NCBI GenBank assembly: GCA_963662175.1
Contig: OY759221.1
Span: 32,052,045-32,116,044 of the forward strand
DNA: 64,000 bases
From: Aradus depressus
Lineage: Eukaryota; Arthropoda; Insecta; Hemiptera; Aradidae
Direction: 5' to 3'
The translations under genes were made by a program, and so were the position numbers. The first letter of the stretch is position 1, and every line of letters starts with the position of its first letter. Positions 32,446 through 42,611 of this stretch are shown here, piece by piece. Below the pieces are notes generated by a model. That model did not search any database, had not been told where the DNA came from, and worked only from the letters and a program-made list of their open reading frames with translations.

Positions 32446-33011
32446 GAACATTTTTCTCCTGGGGACCCTCCTTTTTTTAATCAAAACCTTGACTTTGTCT
32501 CTCTCTTCCGAGGTAATTTTCCGATTGGTCCGCCCACCAGCCAATCATAATTTTTTTTGGAATCCATCTCTGATGGTCTCCCATCGCCCTCGACCGTGAC
32601 GCCAGCGCCATCAGTTCACCTTCAAATAATGACAGCCAGCCATGCGGTTGTGTCCAAGATGTGGAAGCAGCTCAACGCTAAGAAGACCAGGCTTGGTGTT
32701 GGGCACCAACATGAGGGCCGCCTGACGGTGGACTTATGTACTACGGCAGGGTTACGAATTTTGGGAGTTTGATTGTTGAACCAATCACAAAAATCACTGA
32801 GGAAACGCATGGCCGCCATTACTTGAAGGTGAACTGGGAGCGCCACGTTTGAAGATTACCATCAGAGATGGATTCCAAAAAAAATTATGATCGGCAGGTG
32901 GGCGGACCAACCAGAAAATTATCTCGTTAAACAGGTAGTTCATGGAAGAGAGAGAGAGAGACCGCCACAGGCTTTGGCTATAAAAAAAAAATCTCCCCAG
33001 GAGAAAAATGT

Positions 33012-33045
33012 TCAGAGGGACGTGGAAGTGTCCCAAAATATCGTC
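33012..33045 (+). ncRNA. Hammerhead-like remnant, family D (right arm)
   Basis: Helix II is intact (GGGAC...GTCCC, 33017-33034). GAAA has become AAAA and the CTGAAGA block is shortened to CAGA. Followed by TATCGTC. Confidence 0.4.
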
Positions 33046-33140
33046 TCTGGAAAAAAATGTCGGAAATAATCAACATATTATCATCCCAGAGAAGTCTAAG
33101 AAACACACATTTTAATATATTTTATATGTATTCATAGATA

Positions 33141-33178
33141 TGTCACAGGTGATGGGTTGAAAACTGGTTCTGGTTAGA
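33141..33178 (+). ncRNA. Hammerhead-like remnant, family A
   Basis: 'gtcac', a shortened core ('ggtgatg'), GAAA, AACTGGTT, CTGGT: the family A motif with helix II deleted. Confidence 0.4.
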
Positions 33179-33270
33179 AATAAAACAGTTAAAAAGACAT
33201 CTTTTATTTCTTTGATAAATCGCGTCCCGCAACGTCCTATGCTAACACATACTCATTAACCAACTCATCA

Positions 33271-33438
33271 GGAAGGTAAAAAAAACCTTGAGCACACCTT
33301 CATTCGGATGGAACGTTAAAAAGTCATATAGTACTTAAAGACCCCTATCCTAAGTGAATAAAAAGTATAGCGACGAAAGAGCTTTCTGGTAGTAGGCGAT
33401 CTTGTAGTTAAAGCTCGGACATGAAGCACAATAACTAA
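33271..33438 (+). mobile_element. tRNA-derived SINE, partial
   Basis: Central domain with changes ('cattcggatggaacgttaa'), 'ttaaagacccctatcctaa', a deletion, then the 3' part ending 'cacaataactaac'. Confidence 0.75.
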
Positions 33439-33439
33439 C

Positions 33440-33845
33440 TATTCTTAGAAAGGAATACAAAAATTTATATTTTTATCAATGTTGATACATTTTTTGAGAG
33501 AAGGCAAGGTATAAGGATAGTGAAGTGGTTAATATTATTTTCTCCATTGTGAGCTGTGTGCTGAAGACATGACGGGGGAAGGACCCACCTGATCCGATCT
33601 GGTCTGGATAGAGGGACTCTCCCCCGTAATGACCCTCTGATCCAAGGAGCCTATGGCGAGTCACGGAACTCAAACATACCTAGCCCCCGCATCCCACTTG
33701 AGAAAATCACTTCGTCCATATCCATACTTCCATATAGATAGAGACAATATCCGGGTATCGTGTCAACTGAAATTATACTACTGTGGGGGAGGTTGACCTC
33801 AGAAATGAGACTTCACAGAGGACTATTCATCGTTAGTTACTTCAT
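33440..33845. other. Unassigned DNA
   Basis: No recognised gene or repeat family. Confidence 0.3.
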
Positions 33846-33902
33846 AGGTTGCAAAATAAAAATATATGACGGACCAAACACAGATTTTATACTTTTTTAT
33901 GC

Positions 33903-33938
33903 TAGCCGGCTTTCGAAGTTGCCCTAATTATCAGGCAG
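33903..33938 (-). ncRNA. Hammerhead-like motif, family B (left arm)
   Basis: Minus strand: CTGATAA (G8 to A), a helix II with GGGCAAC loop side, GAAA, perfect palindrome AGCCGGCT, A at the predicted cut, then GCAT. Confidence 0.55.
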
Positions 33939-34121
33939 TCTACTAAAAATCCCATCATTTAGTAAAAAGCTACAAAATGCTAATCGCCAAGACTACATGT
34001 GCTAAAAGCATAAATATATATTTTTTAAATTGTAACTGTTTTTATCTTGGACGGACGGGTCAGAAGCTTTTAGCTATTAGAATTTTATAGCGTTTTACTA
34101 AATGAAAGCTCTTTGTAGATT

Positions 34122-34160
34122 GCCTGCTGATGAGGGCAACCTCGAAAGCTGGCTAGCATA
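34122..34160 (+). ncRNA. Hammerhead-like motif, family B (right arm)
   Basis: CTGATGA at 34127-34133, helix II GGGCAACCTC (no extra T in this copy), GAAA 34144-34147, AGCTGGCT, A, GCAT. Core residues are all canonical. Confidence 0.6.
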
Positions 34161-34229
34161 AAATAGTAAAATCTGTGAGAAAAAAGACTATATTTTTATT
34201 TTACAACCATTTTCTGTCTGTCCTTATAT

Positions 34230-34353
34230 GTTAGTTATTGTGATTCATGCGCACGCTTTAACTATGAGGTCATGTCGCCTAGTACCAGAGCGCTCTTTCG
34301 TCACACTGTTGTACATGAGCCCAACTCTACTATGAAAGTCCTAAATTTTGCCC
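34230..34353 (-). mobile_element. tRNA-derived SINE, 3' fragment
   Basis: Minus-strand 3' part: 'ttgtgattcatgcg', 'agcgctctttcgtcac' and 'gtcctaaattttgcc'. Confidence 0.8.
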
Positions 34354-34359
34354 AAAAAA

Positions 34360-34505
34360 TTCTAAAATGTCCTTTTGAAACCCATTTTTTAGTTGTTTGC
34401 TTTATTTACGCAAAAAAGGTTAGTCCTATCGAAAAATTGATCCCTATCAAAAATATTCTTAAATTTCCTATCTCTGTATGTCCTCATATTTGAGATAGGG
34501 CTGAT
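34360..34505 (+). repeat. Dispersed repeat E, copy 1
   Basis: 'ttttgaaacccattttttag', 'ttagtcctatcgaaaaattg' and 'catatttgagataggg' match repeats at 37420 (inverted), 38610 and 57510. Confidence 0.7.
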
Positions 34506-34509
34506 ACAT

Positions 34510-35140
34510 GGCGGTTGATATTTGAAAGGTTGCCGTTTCCTTGCGGGCAACAGAAAACGACCATGGAGGTCTTATTGGCCGTGCCGAACCCTATTCGGTG
34601 CTTGCTCTTAGGATAGTTTTCCCTCGTCCACCGGTACATATACCATGTACAATGTACATGTACCCCCGAAGAGGTTCCAGATTGGATCAGCCGATAGCCC
34701 CCTCCCCTATCCGATGGAGGGGTTGGGGTGAACTGAGGGTGGGAGCACATTAAATCATTTTATTCTAAAAGCCCTTTGGGCGGATTGATACAATTATTCC
34801 CCCTCCTGGGTCCCGGTTAGTCACAACCTGTCTCATTACCTTTTAACGGAGCCCTCTGTCCTTTTGTACTATCCAACCCTCCTATCTACGGATAAAGGAT
34901 TTTAAATCATTCGTTTCACAGGAGGGTGTTCACCACCAAAAGGGATTAAACCAAAGATCCAAAGATTACAGTTAGAAATTTTAAAGAGACCATTTTTGTA
35001 TAGATCACTCCTCCCACTCCCGACCTTCAAATTCATTTCATACTGGAATTACTGGGTTTTTGAAAGTCGCTCACAGTACACAATGAAACAAAGAAAACAC
35101 CACATTAAATTTATATACCAATATGAAATCTGAGGGCAGA
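34510..35140. other. Unassigned DNA
   Basis: Complementary frames at 34484-34753 in a GC-richer patch without known motif. Confidence 0.3.
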
Positions 35141-35142
35141 TA

Positions 35143-35240
35143 AGTTGGAAATTTAATAAGGAACATTTTTGGTAAGCATCAATTTTTCAAGAGAACTAAC
35201 AATTTTCGCGTGAATCAAGTAAACTTCAAAAATCTTGTGG
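35143..35240. repeat. Dispersed repeat H, copy 2
   Basis: Second copy of the block at 10003-10100. Confidence 0.6.
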
Positions 35241-35349
35241 AATGTACTTAAACCTCTAGAGTCTTCATTTTAGTTATACCCAGTTTGAGAAAGTTTCGTT
35301 ATGGCCACATTATATCTATTTATATATTTTTTAGTTTTTCTCTTTTTTA

Positions 35350-35610
35350 TAGAATATAATAGAATAGTTTTATTTGTCGGCGTCCAATGTCCTAGATTTT
35401 TGACGTCGTACACGTGATTAGATTAATTCGATGAGGTGACTTGTCTTCACTGAAAATAGGACGGCTTCAATAGACGAGTTGTCTCCGAGCATCTCATGTA
35501 GGTTTCTTGTTCGCAAACCCATGGTCTTCCGTATTTCCTCATATCCAGGGCACTCCTCCAGGACGTGGCACACTGTGAGAGGCCAGGTCCCACACCTGAG
35601 ACAGCCTTTT
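35350..35610 (-). pseudogene. Non-LTR retrotransposon C-terminus and 3' UTR
   Basis: On the minus strand from about 35605 one frame reads GCLRCGTWPLTVCHVLEECP, GYEEIRKTMGLRTRN, LHEMLGDNSSIEAVLFSVK and TSHLIELI to a stop near 35417. This is the CxxC...H...C zinc-knuckle end with the 'ECP.Y...R' and 'LGD' phrases that close ORF2 in RNase H-type non-LTR elements. Cys, Cys, His and Cys of the knuckle are present. The rest of the element is missing upstream. The T-rich plus-strand end near 35350 is the likely 3' end. Confidence 0.8.
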
Positions 35611-35779
35611 TATATATTTTTTTAAATTTTTCTGTATAAATAAACAATTATTTCAAAATTCATTGTTACCATCATTTGATTATTACTTTGAAATATTTCC
35701 TATGGAGAGATAGAAATTTTTGGGGTGGATCTCAAAACTGAGGGCATTTTGATGGTTGGAAATATAATTAGGAACATTT

Positions 35780-36015
35780 TTGTTCCCAATCCCTTCGATC
35801 TATTCGGCTGAAAATTAATAGGTGTCGGGATTCTGGATACACATATAAAAGTTTTTGTCGAAACATTAATTTTATCGGGACTCACCGTGTTCACAAATAC
35901 ACACAGATATAAACAGAGATTTTGTTTTTCATGTTTGGTATCAGTATGTCGGAAAACATGAAATTCTGGTAAAACCTCAACATCGAATTTATAAGTCTGA
36001 AAGAACTGAGGAAAT
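35780..36015 (+). repeat. TIR-C repeat, right part
   Basis: 'ttcggctgaaaattaatagg', 'gttcacaaatacacacag', then 'gtcggaaaacatgaaattc' and 'ctcaacatcgaattt'. Confidence 0.65.
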
Positions 36016-36043
36016 ATTCATATGTGATAGAGAAATTTTGAAC

Positions 36044-36090
36044 GACAAGAACCAGTTTTCAACGAAACAGCGTCTTCATCAGTGGCACAT
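36044..36090 (-). ncRNA. Hammerhead-like motif, family A
   Basis: Minus strand: CTGATGA, extra A in place of the usual T, GACG-CTGTTT-CGTT (helix II), GAAA, AACTGGTT (palindrome with one G-U), C. Confidence 0.55.
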
Positions 36091-36094
36091 CTCA

Positions 36095-36970
36095 CCCGTA
36101 CAGTGTAGAGGCTAAAAGAATATTGGCCTGTCTATTAAAGAAATATTGTTTTTAAATAACCAACATATAAATCTGTATAGACTGCATTGTTGTATAAATT
36201 GGATCCGACACTAAAGTTTCAAATTAGCATATGAATTCATGTACACCTTTTGTGGCGGTGTGATGTACAGGAGGCGAGGATCTCTCCCCTGTAGAAGCGT
36301 CAGGTCGGCATATTGTGTCGAGGTGGCTGTCGGGTCGTTAGCATCACAATAGAGAGGAGGGCATGCTCCCTGGGTGAGTCAGAGAGCCGCATCTGGGGGC
36401 CAGGGCATTTGTCTTGTAGGGGCGGAGGTAACCGAGGTCATACCCGTGGATACAATCCAATCCGTTCCTGGGGTGGACCCAGACAGGGGACACTCACTTA
36501 GTATATATCATCTGCATATGACAGGGCACGCATCGCCAAATGTAGCCCACAGTTCCTCCCACACTCATTCATGAGTGTCTAGAACATACAATCTTATTTG
36601 TTTTTATTTATAAAAAATCTTTAGTATACAAGTATAGTCATTTTATCATGGACAGGCAGGTCGGAAACGGAGGACTAAAGAGGAGGAACATTTGAGGAGA
36701 GGCAACTCTGAATACTTCGAACACCTTAAATATTACAAAATATCAATAAAAGTAGAAAAATGGATATAATTGAAAGGAAAAATACCCCCTCCTCAATTTC
36801 AGAGAGGGGATAACTTCATCTGCCTTCACACACTCAGTGCTGCTAGTTGTGCCTCAACTGGGGACCAAGAATAACGTATCAATTAACAATTAACGTCCCC
36901 AACCATGAGGTTTTAAAACAGTTTTTTTAGTTAGTTTTACGAAGTAACGTGGTCTTTTGTCCTATTCAGA
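36095..36970. other. Unassigned DNA
   Basis: A locally GC-rich stretch at 36250-36560 has overlapping open frames but no known motif. Confidence 0.3.
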
Positions 36971-36974
36971 TCTA

Positions 36975-37365
36975 AGTTAGGACATATCGCACACGTATTT
37001 CTAATGTGACAAGTCAAAAATCTGTATTTGTGAGATCACCATGGTAAGAATAGGGAGAACGTTCTCTATCAAGTATCAAAAGTGTACCAAGTTAGCTTCA
37101 AATCCCGCCCGCCAGAGAGCAGCTTGTGTCGCTCTTCATCTTTAGAAGCTCCCCCCACTGAGTGACATATTATGAGTTGAGTATCGAATCTTGTTGTGTA
37201 TGAGTATAATAAACTTATTTGAAAACTGTGTCTATAAATTTTTGAAAAATTATTACTTGTGTAATTGTTTTTTTTGTTAGGTTCATTAACAGTTTTTCAC
37301 GATTTTCTCAAAAAGTTAATTTTTGACTTGTGTCACTTTAGAAATACGTGTGCGTTATTTCCAAT
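36975..37365. repeat. Inverted-repeat pair, ~390 bp
   Basis: 'gcacacgtatttctaatgtg' plus 'acaagtcaaaaat' at 36983-37018 returns inverted at 37322-37357 ('tttttgacttgtgtcacttt', 'agaaatacgtgtgc'). Could be a small MITE-type element; ends are not defined. Confidence 0.5.
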
Positions 37366-37419
37366 TTCAAGTTGACTGCTACAATTGTTTCCAAATTAGA
37401 GCGCTCACAATTTTAAACA

Positions 37420-37640
37420 AATCTATTGTTCGTATTGAGGTGCTATAACTTTGTTCGTATTGGTCCTATCTCATATTCTCATATTAGGGCTAACCGTTTT
37501 TGCGTAAATCATGCCAAAGTAAAAAAAAAAAAATGTTTAAAAATGACATTTTATGACGGTTTTCGACATGTATCTCGCAAACCGAGACATTCGAAAAAAA
37601 CGTATTTCATTCAAAATGTGCATTTCAATTTTCTCAACGA
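37420..37640 (-). repeat. Dispersed repeat E, copy 2
   Basis: Inverted relative to the other copies: 'gttcgtattgaggtgctata', 'gggctaaccgtttttgcg', 'tatctcgcaaaccgaga' and 'caacgacttttatttaa'. Complements the copy at 57510-57775 almost throughout. Confidence 0.7.
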
Positions 37641-37644
37641 CTTT

Positions 37645-38600
37645 TATTTAAAGAGTTATTACTGTTTAATCATATTATTATTTACTATTTATTAATCTTT
37701 CTAAGTCGTATTAATTTTTATTATCATTATTATAACTAGGCTCAAATCTTATGATTCACAATACCGAACCAGAAGATTATGATTTTGATTTAAATTTTAA
37801 AGGTCAAAGATATGTATTTCTATTGAAAAGATCCTTTCTTGTTCGTAAATAAAACTTATTATGTACTTTAGGTGAAGATATAATTTGATTTATATCTATA
37901 TGGAAGCTACAAAAGCCACTCTCAAACTAATGTTTTAGCAACGAATATTTGATAATAGTTCATATCAACGGACACCACCTCCGATTTAGATAGCGGTGAG
38001 ACTGGACGGAATGACTCACGGCAGAGGGGTGAACCCCTGGCTGCACAGATGGCAAAGTAAACTCGCGATTAGCGGCGGAGACCTGGACAATAGACGAGGG
38101 TGTCAACGGACTGACACCTCAGACCAACACGTGGGAGCCCACGTGGCCACCAGCGCCACACACGTGACTATCCGCAACTAATCCACAGTTATTGTGACCC
38201 CTTCAACGGAATTAATACCCCAGACGTGGAGGGTCCATCAGACTAAATATAATAATAAATATTGAGAAGAGTTGTCCTGACGAAGAAGAAAAAGGGTACA
38301 CGTGCGACAGTCCCGAAGGACTCATAACATCAGCAGGAAATTGGACAAAGTATTCGCTGCATTAGGAATTTATAATCCACAACGCTGCTTTACTAAGTAT
38401 GTTAGCGTCCGTTGGCGTCAGGAGGATCTGGATCTGTGGTGCACCACCAATCATCAGATCACCACATGGTGTTCCTCGGCAACCCTCTTCATCTGATCAG
38501 TTCGTCTCAGCCGTGAATTTCGACAGCGTTGGCCACGCACATCGGATGATCGAAAGACCATATTTCCCGGAAATTCGGGTATCCCTTGACTGAAAACTGA
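37645..38600. other. Unassigned DNA with a GC-rich island
   Basis: 37990-38590 is clearly more GC-rich than its surroundings and has several open frames on both strands (for example 38302-38496 and 38399-38593), none recognisable. Confidence 0.35.
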
Positions 38601-38609
38601 AAGACACAT

Positions 38610-38835
38610 TTCATATGAAATCAGATTATCGCAAGTGGCCTGGTTTGCGAGGTACATGATGAAACCCATACTGAAATGTTATTTTGAAACCCATTTTCTT
38701 AGACATTATCTTGATTTACGCGAAAACGGTTAGTCCTGTCGAAAAATTGGTTCATGCCAACAAAGTTAATAAATCTCCAATCGCTAATGTCTCCTCAGAT
38801 TTGAGATGGGAGCAATACGACGAAAGTTTTAGCGT
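38610..38835 (+). repeat. Dispersed repeat E, copy 3
   Basis: 'gtttgcgaggtacatgatg', 'ttttgaaacccattttctta' and 'ggttagtcctgtcgaaaaat', then 'agatttgagatggga'. Confidence 0.7.
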
Positions 38836-38926
38836 CCCAAACATTGGAAAATACATTTCTGAAGGAAATAATCTATGTAATGTTGTAATAATCTATGAAC
38901 ATTGTTTTCCCACTGTTTTATTTCTG

Positions 38927-38968
38927 ACCAGAACCGGTTTTCAACGCAACTGCGTCATCATCAGTGAC
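38927..38968 (-). ncRNA. Hammerhead-like motif, family A
   Basis: Minus strand: GTCA, CTGATGA, extra T, GACGC-AGTT-GCGTT (helix II), GAAA, palindrome AACCGGTT, C, TGGT. GTCA and TGGT can pair using two G-U wobbles. All catalytic core positions are present. Confidence 0.65.
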
Positions 38969-38974
38969 ACATTC

Positions 38975-39600
38975 ATGTATACATAATATGTATAAGTCAG
39001 GGTACAGAGTAACAAAAAATAAAATAAAACTGGCTCACACTATCCGAACAGTGCGGAGTCTAATGAATCAGTATATTTTATATTTTTTAACGTAACAATA
39101 ATATTGAAAGTTATGAATGTTTTTCGGGGATAATTATTGTCTTAGGCTATTTTTTTTTACATCAACAAAGATCATCGAGTAGACGGCCGCGTATTTGAAG
39201 TTAGTAGTACATTTTCTACAAATTGATTCCTGTTTTCTGGTGGTCTCATGGCGACTAATGATATGGCGGCTAAGCTGGAAAGGTCACATGACTGTGACCC
39301 CTGGATGGGGTGGTCTGTTGATATGGCGACGTGATGACGTCATGGCTACCCATCTGTCACAATCCCGGATCCGTATCTTCAACAGTCCGACTTATCTTTA
39401 ATACTATTTAGACTGGTATCTGTAATTGGAAGGTTTAGATTTAATGGTTTCTTCCTCGACAATAATGGTCCTTCGGGAGCGACAAACAAGAGACGGGTTA
39501 TCTTCTCGTCCAATTGTCCGGAAAACATTCCTGTGCAAATAACCAACCTGTAGTGCACTGCTAAATGCGAATGTATAGAATATATTGCTAAAATTGCAAT
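38975..39600. other. Unassigned DNA
   Basis: Follows the hammerhead-like motif and may include the body of its repeat, since a similar 'catgtataca' downstream of the motif is seen at 49075. No gene recognised. Confidence 0.3.
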
Positions 39601-39602
39601 CT

Positions 39603-39839
39603 TTATTTTATCTGGGAAGTGAAATAAACTTAAGCATGCCGTCCTTCGGATGGGACATTAAGCGATGGTCCCGAGCCAGTACGATATAAGGAACTCGTTA
39701 AAGACCCCTACCCTAGGTGAATATTTTAGAACTCCCATAGTAGAATCGCGCTCTTATCCACCAGAGTGACAAAAGAGCGCTCTGATAGTAGGCGATATGA
39801 CCTCGTAGTTAAAGCCCGGGCATAAGTCAAAATAACTAA
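39603..39839 (+). mobile_element. tRNA-derived SINE, lacking the head
   Basis: Starts in 'tttattttatctggg', has the central domain and 3' part, with a short deletion after 'cctaggtgaata'. It ends 5 bases before a complete TIR-C element. Confidence 0.88.
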
Positions 39840-39843
39840 CATA

Positions 39844-40656
39844 TTACTTTCCCAGCTGTTTGGAGGATAGCGGCAGTTATGTAATACGTCAAGAATTCAA
39901 TGTTGAGTTATCAATGAAATTACGTGTTTTCCAAAATTAAAAAAAAAATACGTCGGTGAAACACCGGCAATGTACTTCCCCAGAACGAATTAATCAATTA
40001 AATTTTCGCTTCCCCTCTAAAACCAGTCGACCGTTTGGTCCAATATTCAATAGTTCACTTACATAGGGACTCCTAAATCCTCATACTAAATTTTGTGCCG
40101 ATAAATTCATTAAATAAATAAACGTTTTTTATTTCTATGAGAAATCTCGTCCCACATCTTACTATCTAACATGATACATTCATTACATCGGTAGTTTATT
40201 AGGGTTTTTGAGCCCCACCCCAACCCCTTCCCTTCTGCCTATATCGCTGTAATTTTATATAAGTTATATATTGGATTTTTTACTTTAAATATGAAAATTC
40301 ATGTCGATACATTCATTACATCGGCAGTTATTAGGATTTTTTGGATGCATAGGATTTTTAAGTCCTTAGGTATGGGGTTTTAAAATCAAATATGAAATTT
40401 TGTGGCGATAAATTCATTACAACGGTAGTTACTAAAGTTATGTTGAGCGTCCTCCCTAATCTCCCTTCCCTTTGGTCGATTTGGTTGAAAATCAATAAGT
40501 GTCGTCAACAGATGGTTCTGTTTTCACATATAAAATTTCGTATAGATAGACAGACATTTTTCCTCCATTTTTGGAATCTCGGAAAACATGAAATTCCGTT
40601 GAAAATACAGCATCGAATTACACTTCTCCTATACTTGGAATAGCTGGGGAAGGAAA
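39844..40656 (+). mobile_element. TIR-C element, complete copy (~810 bp)
   Basis: The reference copy for the family. The left terminal repeat (39844-39935: 'ttactttcccagctg', 'gttatgtaatacgtcaagaa', 'tgttgagttatcaa') is the inverse of the right one (40573-40656: 'ggaaaacatgaaattccgtt', 'acttctcctatacttgg', 'tagctggggaagg'). The interior repeats a 'gatacattcattacatcgg..gtta.ta' block about three times and has a short foreign insertion near 40105-40165. No transposase frame; the 83-residue frame inside is chance. Probably a non-autonomous DNA element of unknown superfamily. Confidence 0.75.
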
Positions 40657-40659
40657 ATG

Positions 40660-41280
40660 ATTAAGGATGCAGGATCTATCCTTGGATGAGCAACATCAGA
40701 TTCTATGAGGCCAAAAGCGCCAATGCATCTGCCATCCTTCGGTTCTTTTAAAAAGTCCATAGAGTGAAGCCATGTTACAGAATGGTTTCATATTGGATCT
40801 GATCCAACACGACAGACAGAATTCACTAACGATCATTCAATGACATAACAGCGACGAGAAATTAAAAGGTGGGAAAAATCTACACGAGGGAGAGAGGTAA
40901 TTAAACGACGAGACCACAGAGGGGCCTCCAGCGTCATTTGCCTGAGCGGACTAACGACTGTTCTTATTAAAACCAGTGCGCGTCCTCACACCCCAAAACA
41001 GAAAGCGACTCAACAATCAATTGTTCAACTATAGCACACGTGAGGATGGGTTTTTATAGGAAAAGTAATCAAGTCCCTCCACTCAGGGAATATCGGTGGA
41101 TATTTGCTTTTCGATTTCACGTTAGCCTTTAAGCTTTTTTTTTTCGTTCAAGGCAGTGGCAATAATTAAAAACCGTTTCTTGAAGCTAGACATATGAAGC
41201 ACGAAAGTTAAGTCGAATTATATTATTGTGAATAAAACAATAAAACTTTATTATCACATAGAAATAAAATATGTTGTCTT
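40660..41280. other. Unassigned DNA
   Basis: No recognised gene or repeat. Confidence 0.3.
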
Positions 41281-41283
41281 CCC

Positions 41284-41325
41284 ACCAGAACCGGTTTTCG
41301 ACGCAACAGCGTCATCATCAGTGGT
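41284..41325 (-). ncRNA. Hammerhead-like motif, family A (best copy)
   Basis: Minus strand: ACCA (helix I), CTGATGA, extra T, GACGC-TGTT-GCGTC (five perfect helix II pairs), GAAA, palindrome AACCGGTT, C at the predicted cut, TGGT pairing fully with ACCA. Every core residue of a hammerhead is present; the only departure is the extra T after CTGATGA. Confidence 0.72.
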
Positions 41326-41353
41326 TCATCTATGATAGAATAATAAAATATAC

Positions 41354-41600
41354 AAGAGGGCGCCGGTAGCTCAGTGGTATGCGTGATTGCCTTCTGAGCT
41401 CAAGAACGTGGGTTCGACCAAACCCGGACGAGGCCTTTAGTTTATTTTATCTGGGAGGTAAAATAAACTTAAGCACGCCGTCCTTCGGATGGGTTGTTAA
41501 GCGATGGTCCCGAGCCTGTACGATGTCAGGTACTCGTTAAAGACCCCTGCCCTATGTGAATAAAAATTTAGGATAAGCTAAATTTAGGACACTCACAGTG
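41354..41600 (+). mobile_element. tRNA-derived SINE, 3'-truncated
   Basis: Full tRNA-like head (box A intact; a 4-base insertion disturbs box B, 'gggttcgaccaaaccc') and central domain, ending at 'aaatttaggacactcacag'. It starts about 28 bases from a hammerhead-like motif. Confidence 0.9.
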
Positions 41601-41604
41601 TGGG

Positions 41605-42605
41605 GTTGTGAGATTCAGGTTCATTTATGCAGATTCGCTATCATTCCTTCTTAAAGAACTAACCATATGGATCTTGTGAAACCTAATGTTACTGAAACAC
41701 TGGAGAATGATCAGACATCAGAAAAAATAGCGTATATTGTAATACTATTGACCTCGATTGAATTTGTTGTTGACGATCAAATATCGACTTTGAGTCAGGG
41801 CAGACCCTAACATAGACCCTTATTTACAGCTATTTACACACATACCGACCTTATTTACACACAGACTGCTGTCCTTACAGATTCAGACTGTCGCACATCG
41901 TCTTCGTCCTCTCTTGTGTCAGCAAGAACTCACCCAAATTACAACTTTCTTTCTTCTCTCATCCCTCGAAAGGCTCGTTTCCTTCCCTCCCCGGGGTCGG
42001 CCCCAAAAACCGATCGACATAGAGATGTGTGATTTAGGGAGGAGTAATGAGGGGTTCCAAAAAGAAAAGTTGGGGTCCACTGGAAAGCACACGGGACTGG
42101 CCCATTGTCCAGAGGGGCAACAATGGGCCACTCATTATACAGGGAGGGACCTTGGACATCCAGGGAGTCCTGCCCGGAACTCTGTTGTCATTAGCCGCCC
42201 GTCCTCCCTCCCTTTCTTCTCAGTCCTCCACCCTCCAGATCGGATATAGGTGGAGCCACCCTAAAATTATTATCTAAATTCAGTCTCAGGCTCACCAAAT
42301 GAACAAAAGACAATAATGAGTCCTACATTTCGTATTGAGAAAGTCTATACATTGACCATTGAATACAAGTCTTTCTAAAAGTAAATATATCAAAAGTTCA
42401 GAAAAGAGTAACAATGTATCGGACAAATTCACATATTTTCCGATCCCCTTGACGAGAAATCTAATCGAAATATCATCAAAAAATTGGACATCTCTGGATG
42501 ATTTTCTGAAAATATGGGCTTTTCTACCCTATTCCCCCTCATTTTCAACCTTATGTTGCGACATCGACTTTGAATTGAAACATATTTGAACAGGAAGACA
42601 ATCAC
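41605..42605. other. Unassigned DNA
   Basis: A 111-residue plus frame at 41914-42249 overlaps opposite-strand and alternative-frame openings in GC-richer DNA. No known motif. Confidence 0.3.
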
Positions 42606-42611
42606 TTTTAT

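Larger units (their letters stand above)
32340..33080. mobile_element. Fold-back element, ~740 bp, with hammerhead-like hairpins in both arms
   Basis: The left arm (32355-32640) and right arm (32800-33080) are inverted copies: 'atgttgatttttccggcatt', 'gacaatatttcgggacactt', 'aatttt.cg.ttggtccgcccac', 'ccatctctgatgg' and 'ttcaccttcaa' all return inverted on the right. A loop of about 150 bases lies between. Family D hammerhead-like hairpins sit in both arms, pointing outward. Open frames in the arms are mirror images of one another and are not genes. Confidence 0.85.
33847..34206. mobile_element. Palindromic element, ~360 bp, with a hammerhead-like motif in each arm
   Basis: The left arm (33847-33985) is inverted in the right arm (34060-34206): 'ggttgcaaaataaaaatat', 'agattttata', 'atgctagccggctttcga', 'gggcaac' and 'tttagtaaaa' all recur reversed. 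The spacer is about 75 bases. The family B motif sits once in each arm, facing outward. No coding capacity. Confidence 0.8.

Noticed and set aside
32290..33069. Open frames in the two arms of the 32.3-33.1 kb element
   Set aside because: They are mirror translations of inverted arms and have no independent coding signal.
41914..42249. 111-residue plus-strand frame
   Set aside because: Overlapping frames on both strands in GC-richer DNA, no domain.
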